From: Bradysia coprophila
Lineage: Eukaryota; Arthropoda; Insecta; Diptera; Sciaridae
DNA length: 64,000 bases
Direction: 5' to 3'
Assembly: GCF_014529535.1 (NCBI RefSeq)
Contig: NC_050735.1
Location: 11,605,739 to 11,669,738 of the forward strand
Position 1 is the first letter of the stretch; each line of letters starts with the position of its first letter. The notes beneath the pieces are model-generated. The model was not told where the DNA came from, ran no database searches, and saw nothing but the letters and a program-made list of their open reading frames with translations. A program made the translations under genes and the position numbers. Of the stretch, positions 37,851-48,804 are shown one piece after another.

Positions 37851-39342
37851 GGCCTATAATAGAATGACAATCTTGGCCAATAAAACCTAATATATTCATT
37901 CGAGTAGTACCATCTCGTGTGCGAATTGCCTGAATTATATTCAATGGATATTCAGTCTAAAAACGAGGTATGGGTTAGACGAGTAACCTAATCAACACAT
38001 GCTACTACCATAAAACACAAACAAAAAATTGACAAATTGCAGTTTCCTTACAACTGGTAACTCTATAGTACCTCCATTTAGTTTTTATTTAAAGAAAAAC
38101 TTCTTTATGTTCAAAGCTCATCTCGTAATGTTTCATATTTAGCTAATGCACACCAGATACATATATACGTGATCATTGCCATTTCGTCCCTTTTTTCCCT
38201 TCCGTTTTATTAACCGCAATAATATTAATACTTAGAAGTGATGGATGAAATGTTTATAGCTTGTTGCTGCCACATTCGTCAAACATACATATAAACCATG
38301 CTTACCCTCATAATGTGTAGTACGTATAGTATGTATACCATTGAACTCAGTTATTTATTAGCAAAATAGCATGTTGTCTCTGACGATGACGGTGTAGCTG
38401 CGGTTTGTGGAAAAGATGTTTATTCATTCCGAAAGAGAAAATGTTTTCAATTTGTGTCAAACAAATTTATATTTTACTTTTTTATATGTTTGGAAAATGT
38501 TGTAATTCCTTTTCCAGCAGCGACTTCTTTACGACTTTATAATGACTTTTATTAGGAAACATTTTATTATTGCAATAATAATCTTTCATTATTAATATTC
38601 TGGATGATGATGATTGATGGAGGTATATGTACTGCTGTTCATACACACCGGAGAAGAAGAAGAAAAAGTTTGATAAGATAAGACTGGGTAAATTATAAGA
38701 AATAGAATTGTATGCCAGGGGTGTGACAAGTGATAAATATAAAAAATTCAACTTTGATGCAGTAAAACTCGTCACGATGATATCTTGTCATCAAATCGTC
38801 GTAAGGCAATTCTCTCGTAAGGCAATTCTCAAATCTAAATGACACAGTACGATTAATGAGATAGATGAAAATTCTAGATCTAAACGATCTAATGAGTCAT
38901 TAGGTTGAGGCACACATACAGTTAGTATAGTAATGTGCTATGGAATTTACAAATCAATATAGATCAGAAGTAGGAATTACTGAAATAACATTCATATCAC
39001 TTATCAATGGGTTTAATTGAATAAACAAGTGATGGAAGGTCAGTGAAGTTTACCAATCCGCGGCGAAGCCAAACATTACAAATGAATGGTCGCCATAACA
39101 AGTGTCCTTATATTGCAATGGACCCTTTGGTTGCCTCCGTGCATGCCCTACAAGCTCTGTCAGGACAGGTATTTTTAACAAAATGATATTGCCGTTCGTG
39201 CAATTAATAAATATTCGTGCTGTCCATGGCATGGACGCCATGCACATTGCACAGCCTAATCGTCCCAAACTCAATATTAAAATAATTTCCACGAACAGAA
39301 AATTTAACGCAAATAACAAGAGGGGATAGATGTCCGTCCAGC

Positions 39343-39430
39343 AACGCACTTCAACCATGAGTTGAAACTTGACAGTTTTTACACAACTGTAAACCACTGA
39401 CTGTAAAAAAACCTTTTCATACAAACTAAT
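39343..39430. mobile_element. Mutator-like MITE, reversed and truncated copy
   Basis: Starts AACGCACTTCAACCATGAGT. The body (gaaacttgacag, acaactgtaaa, gtaaaaaaaccttttcatac) is the complement of the 42851 copy. The other end has decayed. Confidence 0.6.
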
Positions 39431-39639
39431 CCTCTCCTTGGTAACGGTCGATTACGGTAACTGACATTACGTTTCGTCCTGCTGATCTCAAAGATCACTT
39501 GTTCAATTTCATAAAATTCCCTTGAATTTTATGTGGAAACAGTACACTTGAGGACTCGTCAGGGTCAGAGTTTTGTAATCCTATTTCAAAATTTCAATGC
39601 TTACCGCACAAGCAGCCATTTCTTGAGCAATTTACAAAT

Positions 39640-39770
39640 ATGAAATGTAGAGTTTTCTTGTGTTAATTTTGTAGATCACAGGCAGAGATGAGGTCAATAA
39701 ACCACCGAAAACGAGACTTTTCGCATTCATTCGAATTATGTAATGGATTTATGTTACGGGCGTCGAAACT
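39640..39770. repeat. Diverged copy of the GACGC hairpin family
   Basis: gaggtcaataaac, cgaaaacgagacttttc and gttatgtaatgga-type sequence followed by gggcgtcga match the 53253-53490 element; the left arm is eroded and the GC core reads caggcagagatgagg. Confidence 0.6.
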
Positions 39771-40789
39771 GACACAGTCCCTTGTGTCAGTCCACTCGCT
39801 TGACGTTTTTCGAGCTTACGAACAAATTGTCGAAAATAGACTTTTCCAGTACATTTTTGGCACAAGGGCCTGAACTGTGTAAGGTGTCTCTTGTTTTGTA
39901 ATTCGTAAGTAATGTTGCGTACACAACTCAGTATAAAAATAAAAACCCACCGTTGAGAGTGATTATTGAGCTTGGCTATTAAGAGGACGAACAAAAAGAA
40001 CGTCCAAAATTCAGTGTTGCCAGACAGCTTTAAAATGGGTGGTAGCTCCATAAATATGTATTTCTGATGTGTCAAATGTATGATCCATTTAGATGTTATT
40101 TGGGGCTTTGGATTGGTGGGCAAGGATGCATTTAAATTGCTATACATAACCTTCTGAGTTATACGTTGGTCTGCTAACACTTAAACGCTGACGTCGACGT
40201 CATGCTTCTAAGTCGCCACAATAATTCGCACAAACAGGAAGTAATTGGCTCAAGGTCAGACTGGCTTGAGAAAGCACTTCGGGCGTTTTATGACAAAAAT
40301 TCGTAAAAAGCCTTTTATACAAAAAATGAAGTGCCATTTGACTCAGTATACTTCAAATGAAATGTTATAGTCGACCAACTAAAATTTTAATAAAATAAGG
40401 AAAAACCAACAACTAAATAGCTCCTGGATTGTAAGAAACTTTTCCATATTTCAAATTTGATTTCCTCATTGCGGTTCAAACATATTTTATGCACATTATT
40501 TAATATTTAATCCATTTTCAGTTATTACTGCCGTGGGCTGTGTATACGATTGAATATGCAATACACAACATATGCCATAGATGGCTCGAATAATATGATA
40601 AATAATGCTCATAAATTGATATAAATTTGGGAACGGGAAAATATGGAAACACGAATCTCGCATTTAATGTGTCACTCTAATTGACATTAAACGGAACATC
40701 TATGCTTAAATCACAATCCGTATATAACTGTTTGTCATCCGGATAAATATTGTCCATTTTCTATGATTTTATTAAAGAAAAGATCAGCC

Positions 40790-41588
40790 AAAAACACTCT
40801 AAAGAGTAAAAGTGACGCATACTTCCAAAACAATTGATATCGCTGTGGATGACGCATTCTGCGCTTTAACGCAAAAATTGTAAAAACAAAAATTTGACTA
40901 AAAACATTATAAAAAATAAAAAATAAAAAAATAAAAATTGCGTCACAAGTGACAGATGTTGAGGAAAGTACTGTTAAGAAAATTGGTAAAATAGTGAAAA
41001 GCACGTCCTGAAACAATGGAAAAAATCCGAATCATGTGCCACTTTGTGCCGAAATTTTTTTTGGTAATTTTTTTTCTATAATGCTTTCAACGCTTTGTTT
41101 TGGTTTTCGTGAAGCTTAGGTTGTGTAATTGATTTATTGCCAAATACTTCGCAGAACATCAACGGTTCGTATTTCCAATGGTTCTAAAATATGATTAATC
41201 TTAGCATTCTAGTAATCACAAAGTTTAGTTAGGTAAAAGATACCTGTGTCATTAACCAAATTAAACCCAGAAAAATGTATCGCAATGGCATGTCAAAATC
41301 AAAACAAACTTTTTGGTTGAAAAAACCACACATACACAACATAATTGTCACTTAGGTTGGAGTCAGATTCTGGTTTTTCGTGCTTAGCAATCCTAGTCTT
41401 AAAATATTTTCGGTCAAATTTTACAATTTTTGCGTACAAGCGCAGAATGCGTTACCTGCAGCTATATCAGTTGTTTTGAAAGTACGCTTGCGTCACTTTT
41501 CCTTTTTAGATCATTTTTGACTGATATCAGTTGTCTTGGAAGTTTGCACAGGGACTTGCGTCACTTTTACTCTTTTGAGTGTTCTTGA
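40790..41588. mobile_element. Foldback element, diverged copy of the 56594 family
   Basis: Left arm (about 40790-40975) has aaagagtaaaagtgacgc, acttccaaaacaattgatatc and gcgtcacaagtgacagatg. The right arm (about 41395-41588) is the inverted counterpart with a partial duplication of gatatcagttgt.ttg and cttgcgtcactttt. About 420 bp of unrelated sequence separates the arms. A further fragment is at 37789-37850. Confidence 0.65.
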
Positions 41589-41914
41589 CCGATTATCTGT
41601 ACAGGAAGTTTGTGGTTTTACCATGACCTTCTTATGAAAAGATTAATTTATTTTCATATCTCTCTATATTTGAAGGATGTGGTTTTGTGGTCGATGAAAT
41701 TTGATAATTGATATCTGTACGGAATGTTCGTGGTCTCAAATTTAGGCACTTCTAGCAGTTACTACACCTAAATTAAAAATTTCATTTTTAAACACTAAGT
41801 TTGAGGAAACTATAGAGTCTTTAACATCTAAGAACCAGCCACTGACGAGATTTTTAAATTAATCACATTCCAAATACATTCCACCGAGGGGTGTCTCACT
41901 TCTAGATTAAATGG

Positions 41915-42175
41915 ATTAAATGGATTAAATGATATTAAATGGATTTAATGGATTAAATGGATTAAATGGATTAAATAAATTTAATACCATTTTTAACAAA
42001 AAAAAATTCCTATACCTCACGAGTACTTAAACGAATTGGGGATCGTGCAAATCTATTTTTCGCAATTACTTTACAAATTCTTCAGGTGGGTAGCCTAATT
42101 ATTTCGGTAAAACTAAAAATTTTTTTTGGATTAAATGTATTAAATGGATTAAATGGATTTAATGGATTAAATGGA
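41915..42175. repeat. Two blocks of ggattaaat simple repeat
   Basis: Blocks at about 41915-41982 and 42127-42174 made of nine- to eleven-base units (attaaatgg), separated by unique sequence. The NPFN-type frame on the minus strand is a product of the array. Confidence 0.8.
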
Positions 42176-42850
42176 AGTGCGGCACCCCTCGCATTCCACT
42201 CAATGATGTAGTTGTCAACACGATCACCGAGAAATTTATGTTGACAATAATTAGGCCTTACCACTTGGGTGGGTCAGGTCGCTCGTTAATACTTGGAACA
42301 TTAATTACTGAAGTTATCGTGTTTTCGACTCATCAAACACTTTTTTTTAAATTCTGTTATTAAATGGATGAATCAACACATGTCCCATGTCGAATAAAAA
42401 TTGCAAGGAATTTGATCCCCAAAGTTGTTTACAGCCTTGGGAAACACGTCATCTTCACAGACATATTTGTCTATGGAATCTATCTGTTCTTGTGGTCTGG
42501 CACCTTCTTGTGGTCTGGTACCTGAGATCCACGGCACCTGAGATCCTCTTTACATCTACGCCTTAACGACTTCTGAAATGAATTTCCGCTTCTCTGAAGA
42601 ATCATTTTAAAACTCTAGACTAATCTACTTTAAGGCTTTAACGTCAGGTAGAAATGTTATGATAGAGTTAAGAGTAGTTAAAGAATCAATATTGGGTTGC
42701 GAGAACATAACTAATGTTGGTGTTGTTAGACATGTTCCGCACGCAAGTCACTGTCACAATCCTGAATGTAGCGGTAGTGTAGGTCGTCACTCAGTTGTCA
42801 CTACTTCTACCTTAAGAAATACAGCGTCACGAAGATGAGTCGAACGAACC

Positions 42851-43004
42851 AACGCACTTCAAGCAAAAGTGATCATAGTCGACAACTGCCAGATAGAGTA
42901 CTATTTTGTATGAAATGGTTTTTTTTACATTGTTTTACAGTTGTTTGGCACACTGTCAAGTTTCAGTACCCTATTTGAAGTACCACTCATGCCTGAAGTG
43001 CGTT
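42851..43004. mobile_element. Mutator-like MITE, 154 bp, exact 9-bp target duplication
   Basis: GAACGAACC at 42842-42850 and again at 43005-43013 brackets ends AACGCACTTCAAGC and (inverted) AACGCACTTCAGGC. Related copies at 4405-4547 and 39343-39430. The 9-bp duplication suggests Mutator/MULE (inferred). It ends about 200 bp beyond the stop of the SPRY gene. Confidence 0.85.
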
Positions 43005-43208
43005 GAACGAACCAAAAAATAATAATTTTTACTCGGAATTTTAAATGTTGTGTACCAAATTTATATCGAAGTTTTCTTCCCATCTGGTCCACTTATGCAC
43101 ATATACTGTTTGAATGAGTGGACCAGCTAGTAATTTTTATATAAAGATTGACATTGACTGTAAACGTATCCAATATAAATTTGTTGCTAACGTAAGGGAG
43201 GTAAAATT

Positions 43209-44123
43209 TTAAATCAAAAATGGTTCACCGACAAAGGGCTGGGCAGATCCATCGAAACGAGTCCACACTGAAGATACTGTATCACATTTAATGGAAAGTT
43301 CACCATCGTCATTGACATCGATTGATGATAGGTTACTAATCAAACCAATTATTTTACTCTCAACGTTCATTTCCTCCGGATCACCAAGCCGTCTCGTTGA
43401 CTGAAGATGAGATGTTTGCCACCTCTCATTTTCTGACCACAAACGTGTTATAAGAGTGTTGACTACCACAGTGTTCCAAACGTACTCCTTTTCACCATCT
43501 TTTCTCAATTTTGTTGTTAAAGTAGACTGCAAATCCTCAGACACTGGAACTGCTTCACCATTCTCCTGGACTAATTCCTTCAATTTCCAATCTCCTTCAA
43601 TTCCTTTAAAGGAAGCGGTCTCTCGTTCGATGTTGCTAGGGGGCGCATCCTCTTTTTGGCACGTAGCTGAGCCGGATGTGTTGAAGAAGACAATCGGATA
43701 AACTGCATCAAAAGTTGAAGCGGGAACATCGAAAGCAAGACCAAGACTCTTGCCATTTAGATCAATGTAAACTTTTAATCGGGCATCATCGAACAATGCG
43801 TAAATTCCAACAGTATCACCGGCAGACGGTTCAGCTCCAAAATTGGAAACAAGTAGACCACTTCCATTGCTCAAATTGCCTGAATATGCAAGCAATCTGC
43901 AGGCGAATCCCTCTTTGAAACGATCTTTAGATGTCAGCCCGACGCCACCTGCATCTCCCAACGAATCGAAGTGAATTTTCCAATAATGACCACCAGATGC
44001 TACACCATCGCCATCTTCCCACAAACAGTTAAATATATTGCCGCCTCCAGTCTCATCCACAAGCGTCACAGTATTTCCATCAACAGTAAATCCGCTTGAA
44101 CCATCGGGAAGCCATTGTGCCAT
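43209..44123 (-). CDS. SPRY-domain protein with unrecognised C-terminal domain, intronless
   Basis: One uninterrupted frame of 304 aa from the ATG at 44123. The upstream frame continues only to a GTG, so this ATG is the likely start. Residues of roughly 10-145 look like a SPRY/B30.2-type beta sandwich: GGHYWKIHFD, GGVGLTSKDRF, a LLAYSGNLSNGSG turn, GDTVGIYALFDD, LKVYIDLNGKSLGLAFD, then YPIVFFNTSG. Residues of about 160-304 begin IEGDWKLKEL, which recalls the first strand of lipocalin-like or META-like barrels, but I cannot assign it. No signal peptide or membrane segment is visible, so it is probably cytosolic. SPRY domains bind proteins, and no catalytic motif is seen. There is no intron, unlike the other intact genes here, so a retrocopy or a naturally intronless gene are both possible. 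The window gives no functional neighbour. Confidence 0.8.
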   Translation of the reverse strand: MAQWLPDGSSGFTVDGNTVTLVDETGGGNIFNCLWEDGDGVASGGHYWKIHFDSLGDAGGVGLTSKDRFKEGFACRLLAYSGNLSNGSGLLVSNFGAEPSAGDTVGIYALFDDARLKVYIDLNGKSLGLAFDVPASTFDAVYPIVFFNTSGSATCQKEDAPPSNIERETASFKGIEGDWKLKELVQENGEAVPVSEDLQSTLTTKLRKDGEKEYVWNTVVVNTLITRLWSENERWQTSHLQSTRRLGDPEEMNVESKIIGLISNLSSIDVNDDGELSIKCDTVSSVWTRFDGSAQPFVGEPFLI

Positions 44124-44141
44124 TTTAACGGTATACCTCAC

Positions 44142-47100
44142 AGAGCAACTTTTCGAATAAAATCAGAACTTACACTTAATGTCTCTGTGGCACTGTAAAC
44201 TAGCTAAATATACCTTTCGTTTCGACTTACGATTTTTAGATATCGACGTTGTGATAAGATATAACGATTTAACAGATTATCGGTGCGAAACATTTCATAT
44301 CTATGCAGTTCTTACGTATTTTAGAAATATTGTTATCGAAATTTGCTGTGTGTTTAAGGGCTTAGCTTGATTTTTCTGACTTGTTGCTTGTTTTTGAACA
44401 TTTTCGCTGGAAACCTAGGATTAGAATGAACGAACGGTAGTGACAGTACCGTAGTGTATAGTTATAAATAGTAAAATTAACGACATGGTTTCTGTGACTG
44501 TTTTGTTCTGAAAGTGGCTAATGCATGTACAAGTCTAGCGAATCATAAGCGAAATGTAAGTAAACTTCTTTCTTAAAATGGCGTTCAATGGCTCTTCGAA
44601 CGCCGTTTCTCTTGACACATGGAAGATATGGCAACGTTTGTAGACGAAATAACGTGATTTCGCGTTAAACCTAAAATATATTCAAAATCTTCTAAAAGCT
44701 CATATAGAAAAAGACTCGCGCTCACCTATGGACTCTAGTTGAAATAGTTTCTTTATAATAGCTTAGTGAAAAATGAACTTTTTCATGAGTGATTTGGGTG
44801 GCTATCGAGGTATCGAGGCGTACATGAATACAGTCTACCTGATCGTTCACACAATATTTCGTTCATACAGTAGAATGTATGTTGAATGTAGAGTTATGTT
44901 TTGCATTTCAAAAGATCATATATTTCGTATCTCGTTGCAGAAAACGTTGTCTGCAGCACATTGCAAAAATGGTAGTTTTCGCCACTTGTTGCATAAATTA
45001 CTATTATTTGCACATTGTGCGAACAGCCAAAGTTATAAAGAGACTACTTTGCCTCCATCAAATTTTTAGTATGTGAAATCTACTTTAAGTCGTTACATAA
45101 AACATTAGTGGCATATTGTTTGATGGGAAACGTAGAGAAATCGTCACGAACAAAAGAAATATGAAAAATTAGAATATTTTATCAATGATGGAAAAATCCA
45201 ATAATTTCGCACATTCAGTAAACCATTACAGTCTGCCAAATATACCGTACACGTTATATATAGATATATATCTTGCAGACATAATGTAAGTCACTCACTT
45301 CATCATATATTCAAAGATATAATTCAGCGTTTTCATTCAGCCCATGAAATATTTTCCTATTTTCCATTTTCAACATTAAATTCCGGTTGTAAATCGTATT
45401 TAATGACTGATAAAAGGGTCATTAAGTAGGGTGTTCGACATGAATATATCTTATATTATTCTATTTGGAGTGCATGTGCGGGATGTATAAGAAATTTGCC
45501 GCCCACTTTTTTTTGTAATTCCACAATATCAATTCGTTATCAGTCATAGGAAATGTTAATAACTTTAATTTAGCGCCCGCCTCCGACATTTATAAGGTAT
45601 GTATACGCTTTTCGGGTGGTTTTGTGTAATATTTTCTTATTTTTTGTTGGTTGAAATGGCTATTGGAAACAGGGTGTATGTTGGTATGTTATATGTGCGT
45701 TGGTTGAAGACGTAACGCTGGTGAATCTTTATTTGGTTTTTTGAATTTTTTTTAAAGGAAATTAATTTATTCAAAGCGATTCACCCGTAATTTCTTATTT
45801 TTAATTAAGCGAGCTATCGAAGAGCAATTAACACTGCTTACAATTAATGTAAGGCCATAATGGAGATAGAATGCTTTCACATCTACGCATTTGTTTGATT
45901 TAATGCGAGAGAATTCTTAATCGTAATCATTTGTAATTAGAGAAGAGCGGGTTCCTTTTTAAAAAGCCCGATCCGACCCGATTCACTGTTACCGGGCTTT
46001 TGAGTTATCGGTTTCAAAACTTTACTTCGGGTTGGATTCGGGCTACGGAAAATCTATTGAGAAAGTAATAGTCCACCCTATGACAATCACATCAATTTCA
46101 ATTTTTAAATTCAATTTCATTTATTTCCAAATGAAATTTCTTAAACTAAACGCACCGCGTAGCTCCAGTATGCGTTACAGTTCATCGTATTTTAGAAAAT
46201 TGTTCTTTTGTTATCCTCTTGGCGCTGCCTTCTTGGGAAGATCGTCAGGCTTTAAAAGTTTAATTCGGGTGTATCGCGTGTGGCTTGGTGGCAATTCCAT
46301 CCGGATTCCCGTTGTTGGGTTTTAAAATTTTAATTCGGGTTGGGTTCGTGTGGACACAAAGGAAAACGTTGACAAACTCATTTCTTATCGGAATGAAACG
46401 TTGCAGACGCGTAATTTTCATTCAACTCGCAAGTGCTGAAATTTTTTTAACACAGAATCTTACGAATGTTTTGAAGGTATCAGAAATTACATTCCAATAT
46501 CCGATGTCAACTATGTCAACTTTGTGATTGTGTTAGAGATCGCAAAAAACCATCAAAAGTTCAATCAACTACAGTTCGCATGATAGTACTTTTATGCATA
46601 CAGTGTTTGTGAACCTCGGCCTCGCCTCTGACTGACAGTCAACATCTAGTGCGATAATATACCATCGTACGAACAACGCTTGTAGATGAGTAACTATTTA
46701 TGGCAGTTCAGTCCAGGGATCTCTTGCCCATCGAAATTACTTCCTTTAAACTTTAACAAACGCTAAGCATATCGGCCTACATTCATTAAATATGTCAGTC
46801 CCTTATTTCAGTTTAATGTCCTTCTGTAAATAGTTCGAAAAAATATTTTACATTTTCTGGCTCTTATCTTACCCCCATTAAACTAGGTTAAGCCCAGATT
46901 GCACTTAAGTGATACGCTTGATTGTTAGGCGTTAAAAATAGACATGAAAAACAACAAGGAAAATAATGTTTTTTATCGTGAAAGATCAACTCTGTTTCTA
47001 AAACTAATGAGAACATTTAAGTCACCCCGTAGTATATTGATAATAAACAACCTGCGATTCGTGCGGCCAGTTGCCTCTTCTATTAGACACACAGCAAATG

Positions 47101-47988
47101 AAATGAAAGAATTAAAAGAGAAACTCGATGTGTATTCAAAACTTTTCAGTGATTTAGTATCAGCTACCACGAACTATGCAAATTTAACATGCTAAAGACA
47201 GTGAAAAATTTGTTACATGAAAAATTTATGTTTTCTCCACAGCATGTGGCGTGCAATTTGGCCGAAGAATTAAAATGTGATCGTTATCTACTTTTTACAC
47301 ATTGGTAGATAGTTAAATAGGAAAATGGGGATTTTTTTGTTGTGTATCTAAGTTCGCAATGGTTTTGTTTTTAAAACGTGAATAGTATGGAAGTTTTAAA
47401 ACTTTGATAAACGATCGTGTTTTCAAATCTGTACCTGTATACCCAACCCATCGTTACCCGCCTAGACTGTAATGCCGGTAAGTTTTCCTAGTATTAGTCC
47501 CACACGTTGTTTTGTACATCAAATTGAGCATGAAAAACTGTGCAAATAATCTTTTTCTGAAAAAAAAAATCGCTGCTGGAAAAGCGATTTGTAAAAAAAT
47601 TTGAAGTCAAACAATATTTTTCGAAAAATTGACCCGAAAAATGTCTTCCAAATGGTGACGTTCCGAATTGCAACGGCGACATTCCACGAAACGACGTTTC
47701 ATACAATGGGTAAGAGTCATTTACATTGATATTCACTCGATTCTATCGAATGCGAACTAGTTCCACAATAGTTTTCTCAGTTCACCAATCATGTTCCAAA
47801 AATCCTTACAAAATTTGAATTTTCCTTTCAGCCACGACCTTGGCAAAATAATAAAAATTATGGAATCGATGAAAGTTGAATCTGGAATAAAAACGAGTTA
47901 ACAATTATTCATCGGATGACGGCGATCACGACAATTCGTTTGATTGTGGCTTGATTGTGAGCGACAAGAAGATACTAGCGATTACAGA
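44142..47988. other. Intergenic stretch between SPRY gene and low-complexity frame
   Basis: Includes the likely 5' flank of the SPRY gene (just above 44141, no clear core promoter), a CGGGTTGGGTTCGGG-type degenerate simple sequence at about 45950-46350, and an open frame at 46944-47195 with a short Lys/Glu-rich helix-like part (EMKELKEKLDVYSKL) that I cannot assign. Confidence 0.5.
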
Positions 47989-48804
47989 ATGGAACCAGCC
48001 GTTCTGTATCAACGACACACAAATATAGACGAATGGTTCTCTATATACAACGCCGAAGACGACGAGCAAAGTCCGGATATTTCTATCGAAGCAGACGAGG
48101 AAACGTCCCCATATGCAAGTGGCGAACTATTCTCCAACAACGCCGTGGACGACGAGCAAAATCCCGATCTTATCGAAGCAGACAAGGCAACGTCCCCAAA
48201 TGCTACGTTCGAAGATGACTCATCCTTTGACGACGATATACCAGGAATGAATCATGAAAATTTTGGCAAATACTTCGACCATTACAAACAAGTAATGCAA
48301 AATAATGATGCAACGGACGGAGAAGACAGTCAAAATGATGCAACGGAATCATCCTCGTCTTCAAGTGACGACAACGCCTCGTCTTCAAGTGACGACAACG
48401 CCTCGTCTTCAAGTGACGACAACGCCTCGTCTTCAAGTGACGACAACGCCTCGTCTTCAAGTGAACGCCTCATCTTCAAGTCACGACAACGCCTCGTCTT
48501 CAAGTCACGACAACGCCTCGTCTTCAAGCTCGTCTTCAAGTGACGACAACACCTCGTCTTTAATTGCCACAAACGAAGAATCCTCCTTTTCAAGCTACGA
48601 CGAATCCGATAACAACGAGATAGACATGGTATACCTTATGAGAAGAACGACAGAGGACTTACTGAAATTAAAATGAACGGAGGCAACAAATGGTATGTTC
48701 AACTACCACAAGGGCAAAAAGCAGCGTGGATCAAAGGCAACACCTACAATAAGAAGATATGTTCATTTTGTAATGTGGAAATATGGGCTCAAAATGATCA
48801 TTGA
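47989..48804 (+). pseudogene. Ser/Asp-rich low-complexity reading frame, broken inside its own 24-bp repeat
   Basis: A frame from the ATG at 47989 (MEPAVLYQRH) encodes an acidic protein that reaches a tract of SSSSDDNA octapeptides (24-bp DNA repeats, about 48352-48470). It then drops into a basic frame and stops at 48543. The octapeptide pattern resumes at once in another frame (NASSSSHDNA, from about 48464) and runs to a stop at 48676 after an acidic tail ending LLKLK. A third frame begins at the ATG at 48673, overlaps that stop, and gives 43 aa with a CSFCN motif and a terminal H, ending at 48804. At the break the sequence reads aagtgaacgcc where repeat copies have aagtgacgacaacgcc, i.e. 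five bases missing. I infer a decayed gene or an assembly error in the repeat. The acidic start plus a Cys/His tail is vaguely like domesticated transposase ends, but no DDE core is visible. Function unknown. Confidence 0.5.
48352..48545 (+). repeat. 24-bp tandem repeat encoding SSSSDDNA-type octapeptides
   Basis: About seven to eight copies of a unit close to gacgacaacgcctcgtcttc plus aagt. Early copies are uniform. Later copies read tcacgac in place of gtgacgac, and one junction lacks five bases, which shifts the frame. Confidence 0.85.

Larger units (their letters stand above)
37851..43208. other. Gene-free stretch upstream of the SPRY locus end
   Basis: Holds a hairpin-family fragment at about 39640-39770, a Mutator-like MITE remnant (39343-39430), a foldback element (40790-41588), a ggattaaat array and the intact 154-bp Mutator-like MITE. 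The minus-strand frames at 39050-39424 and 39749-40180 overlap repeat sequence and match no family I know. Confidence 0.55.

Noticed and set aside
39050..39424. 124-codon open frame, minus strand
   Set aside because: The first part overlaps the reversed MITE remnant (39343-39430), and the hydrophobic stretch can arise from AT-rich codons. No homologue recognised.
46944..47195. 83-codon open frame with a Lys/Glu-rich helix-like segment
   Set aside because: Composition is plausible, but there is no homologue, splice partner or link to the 47989 frame.
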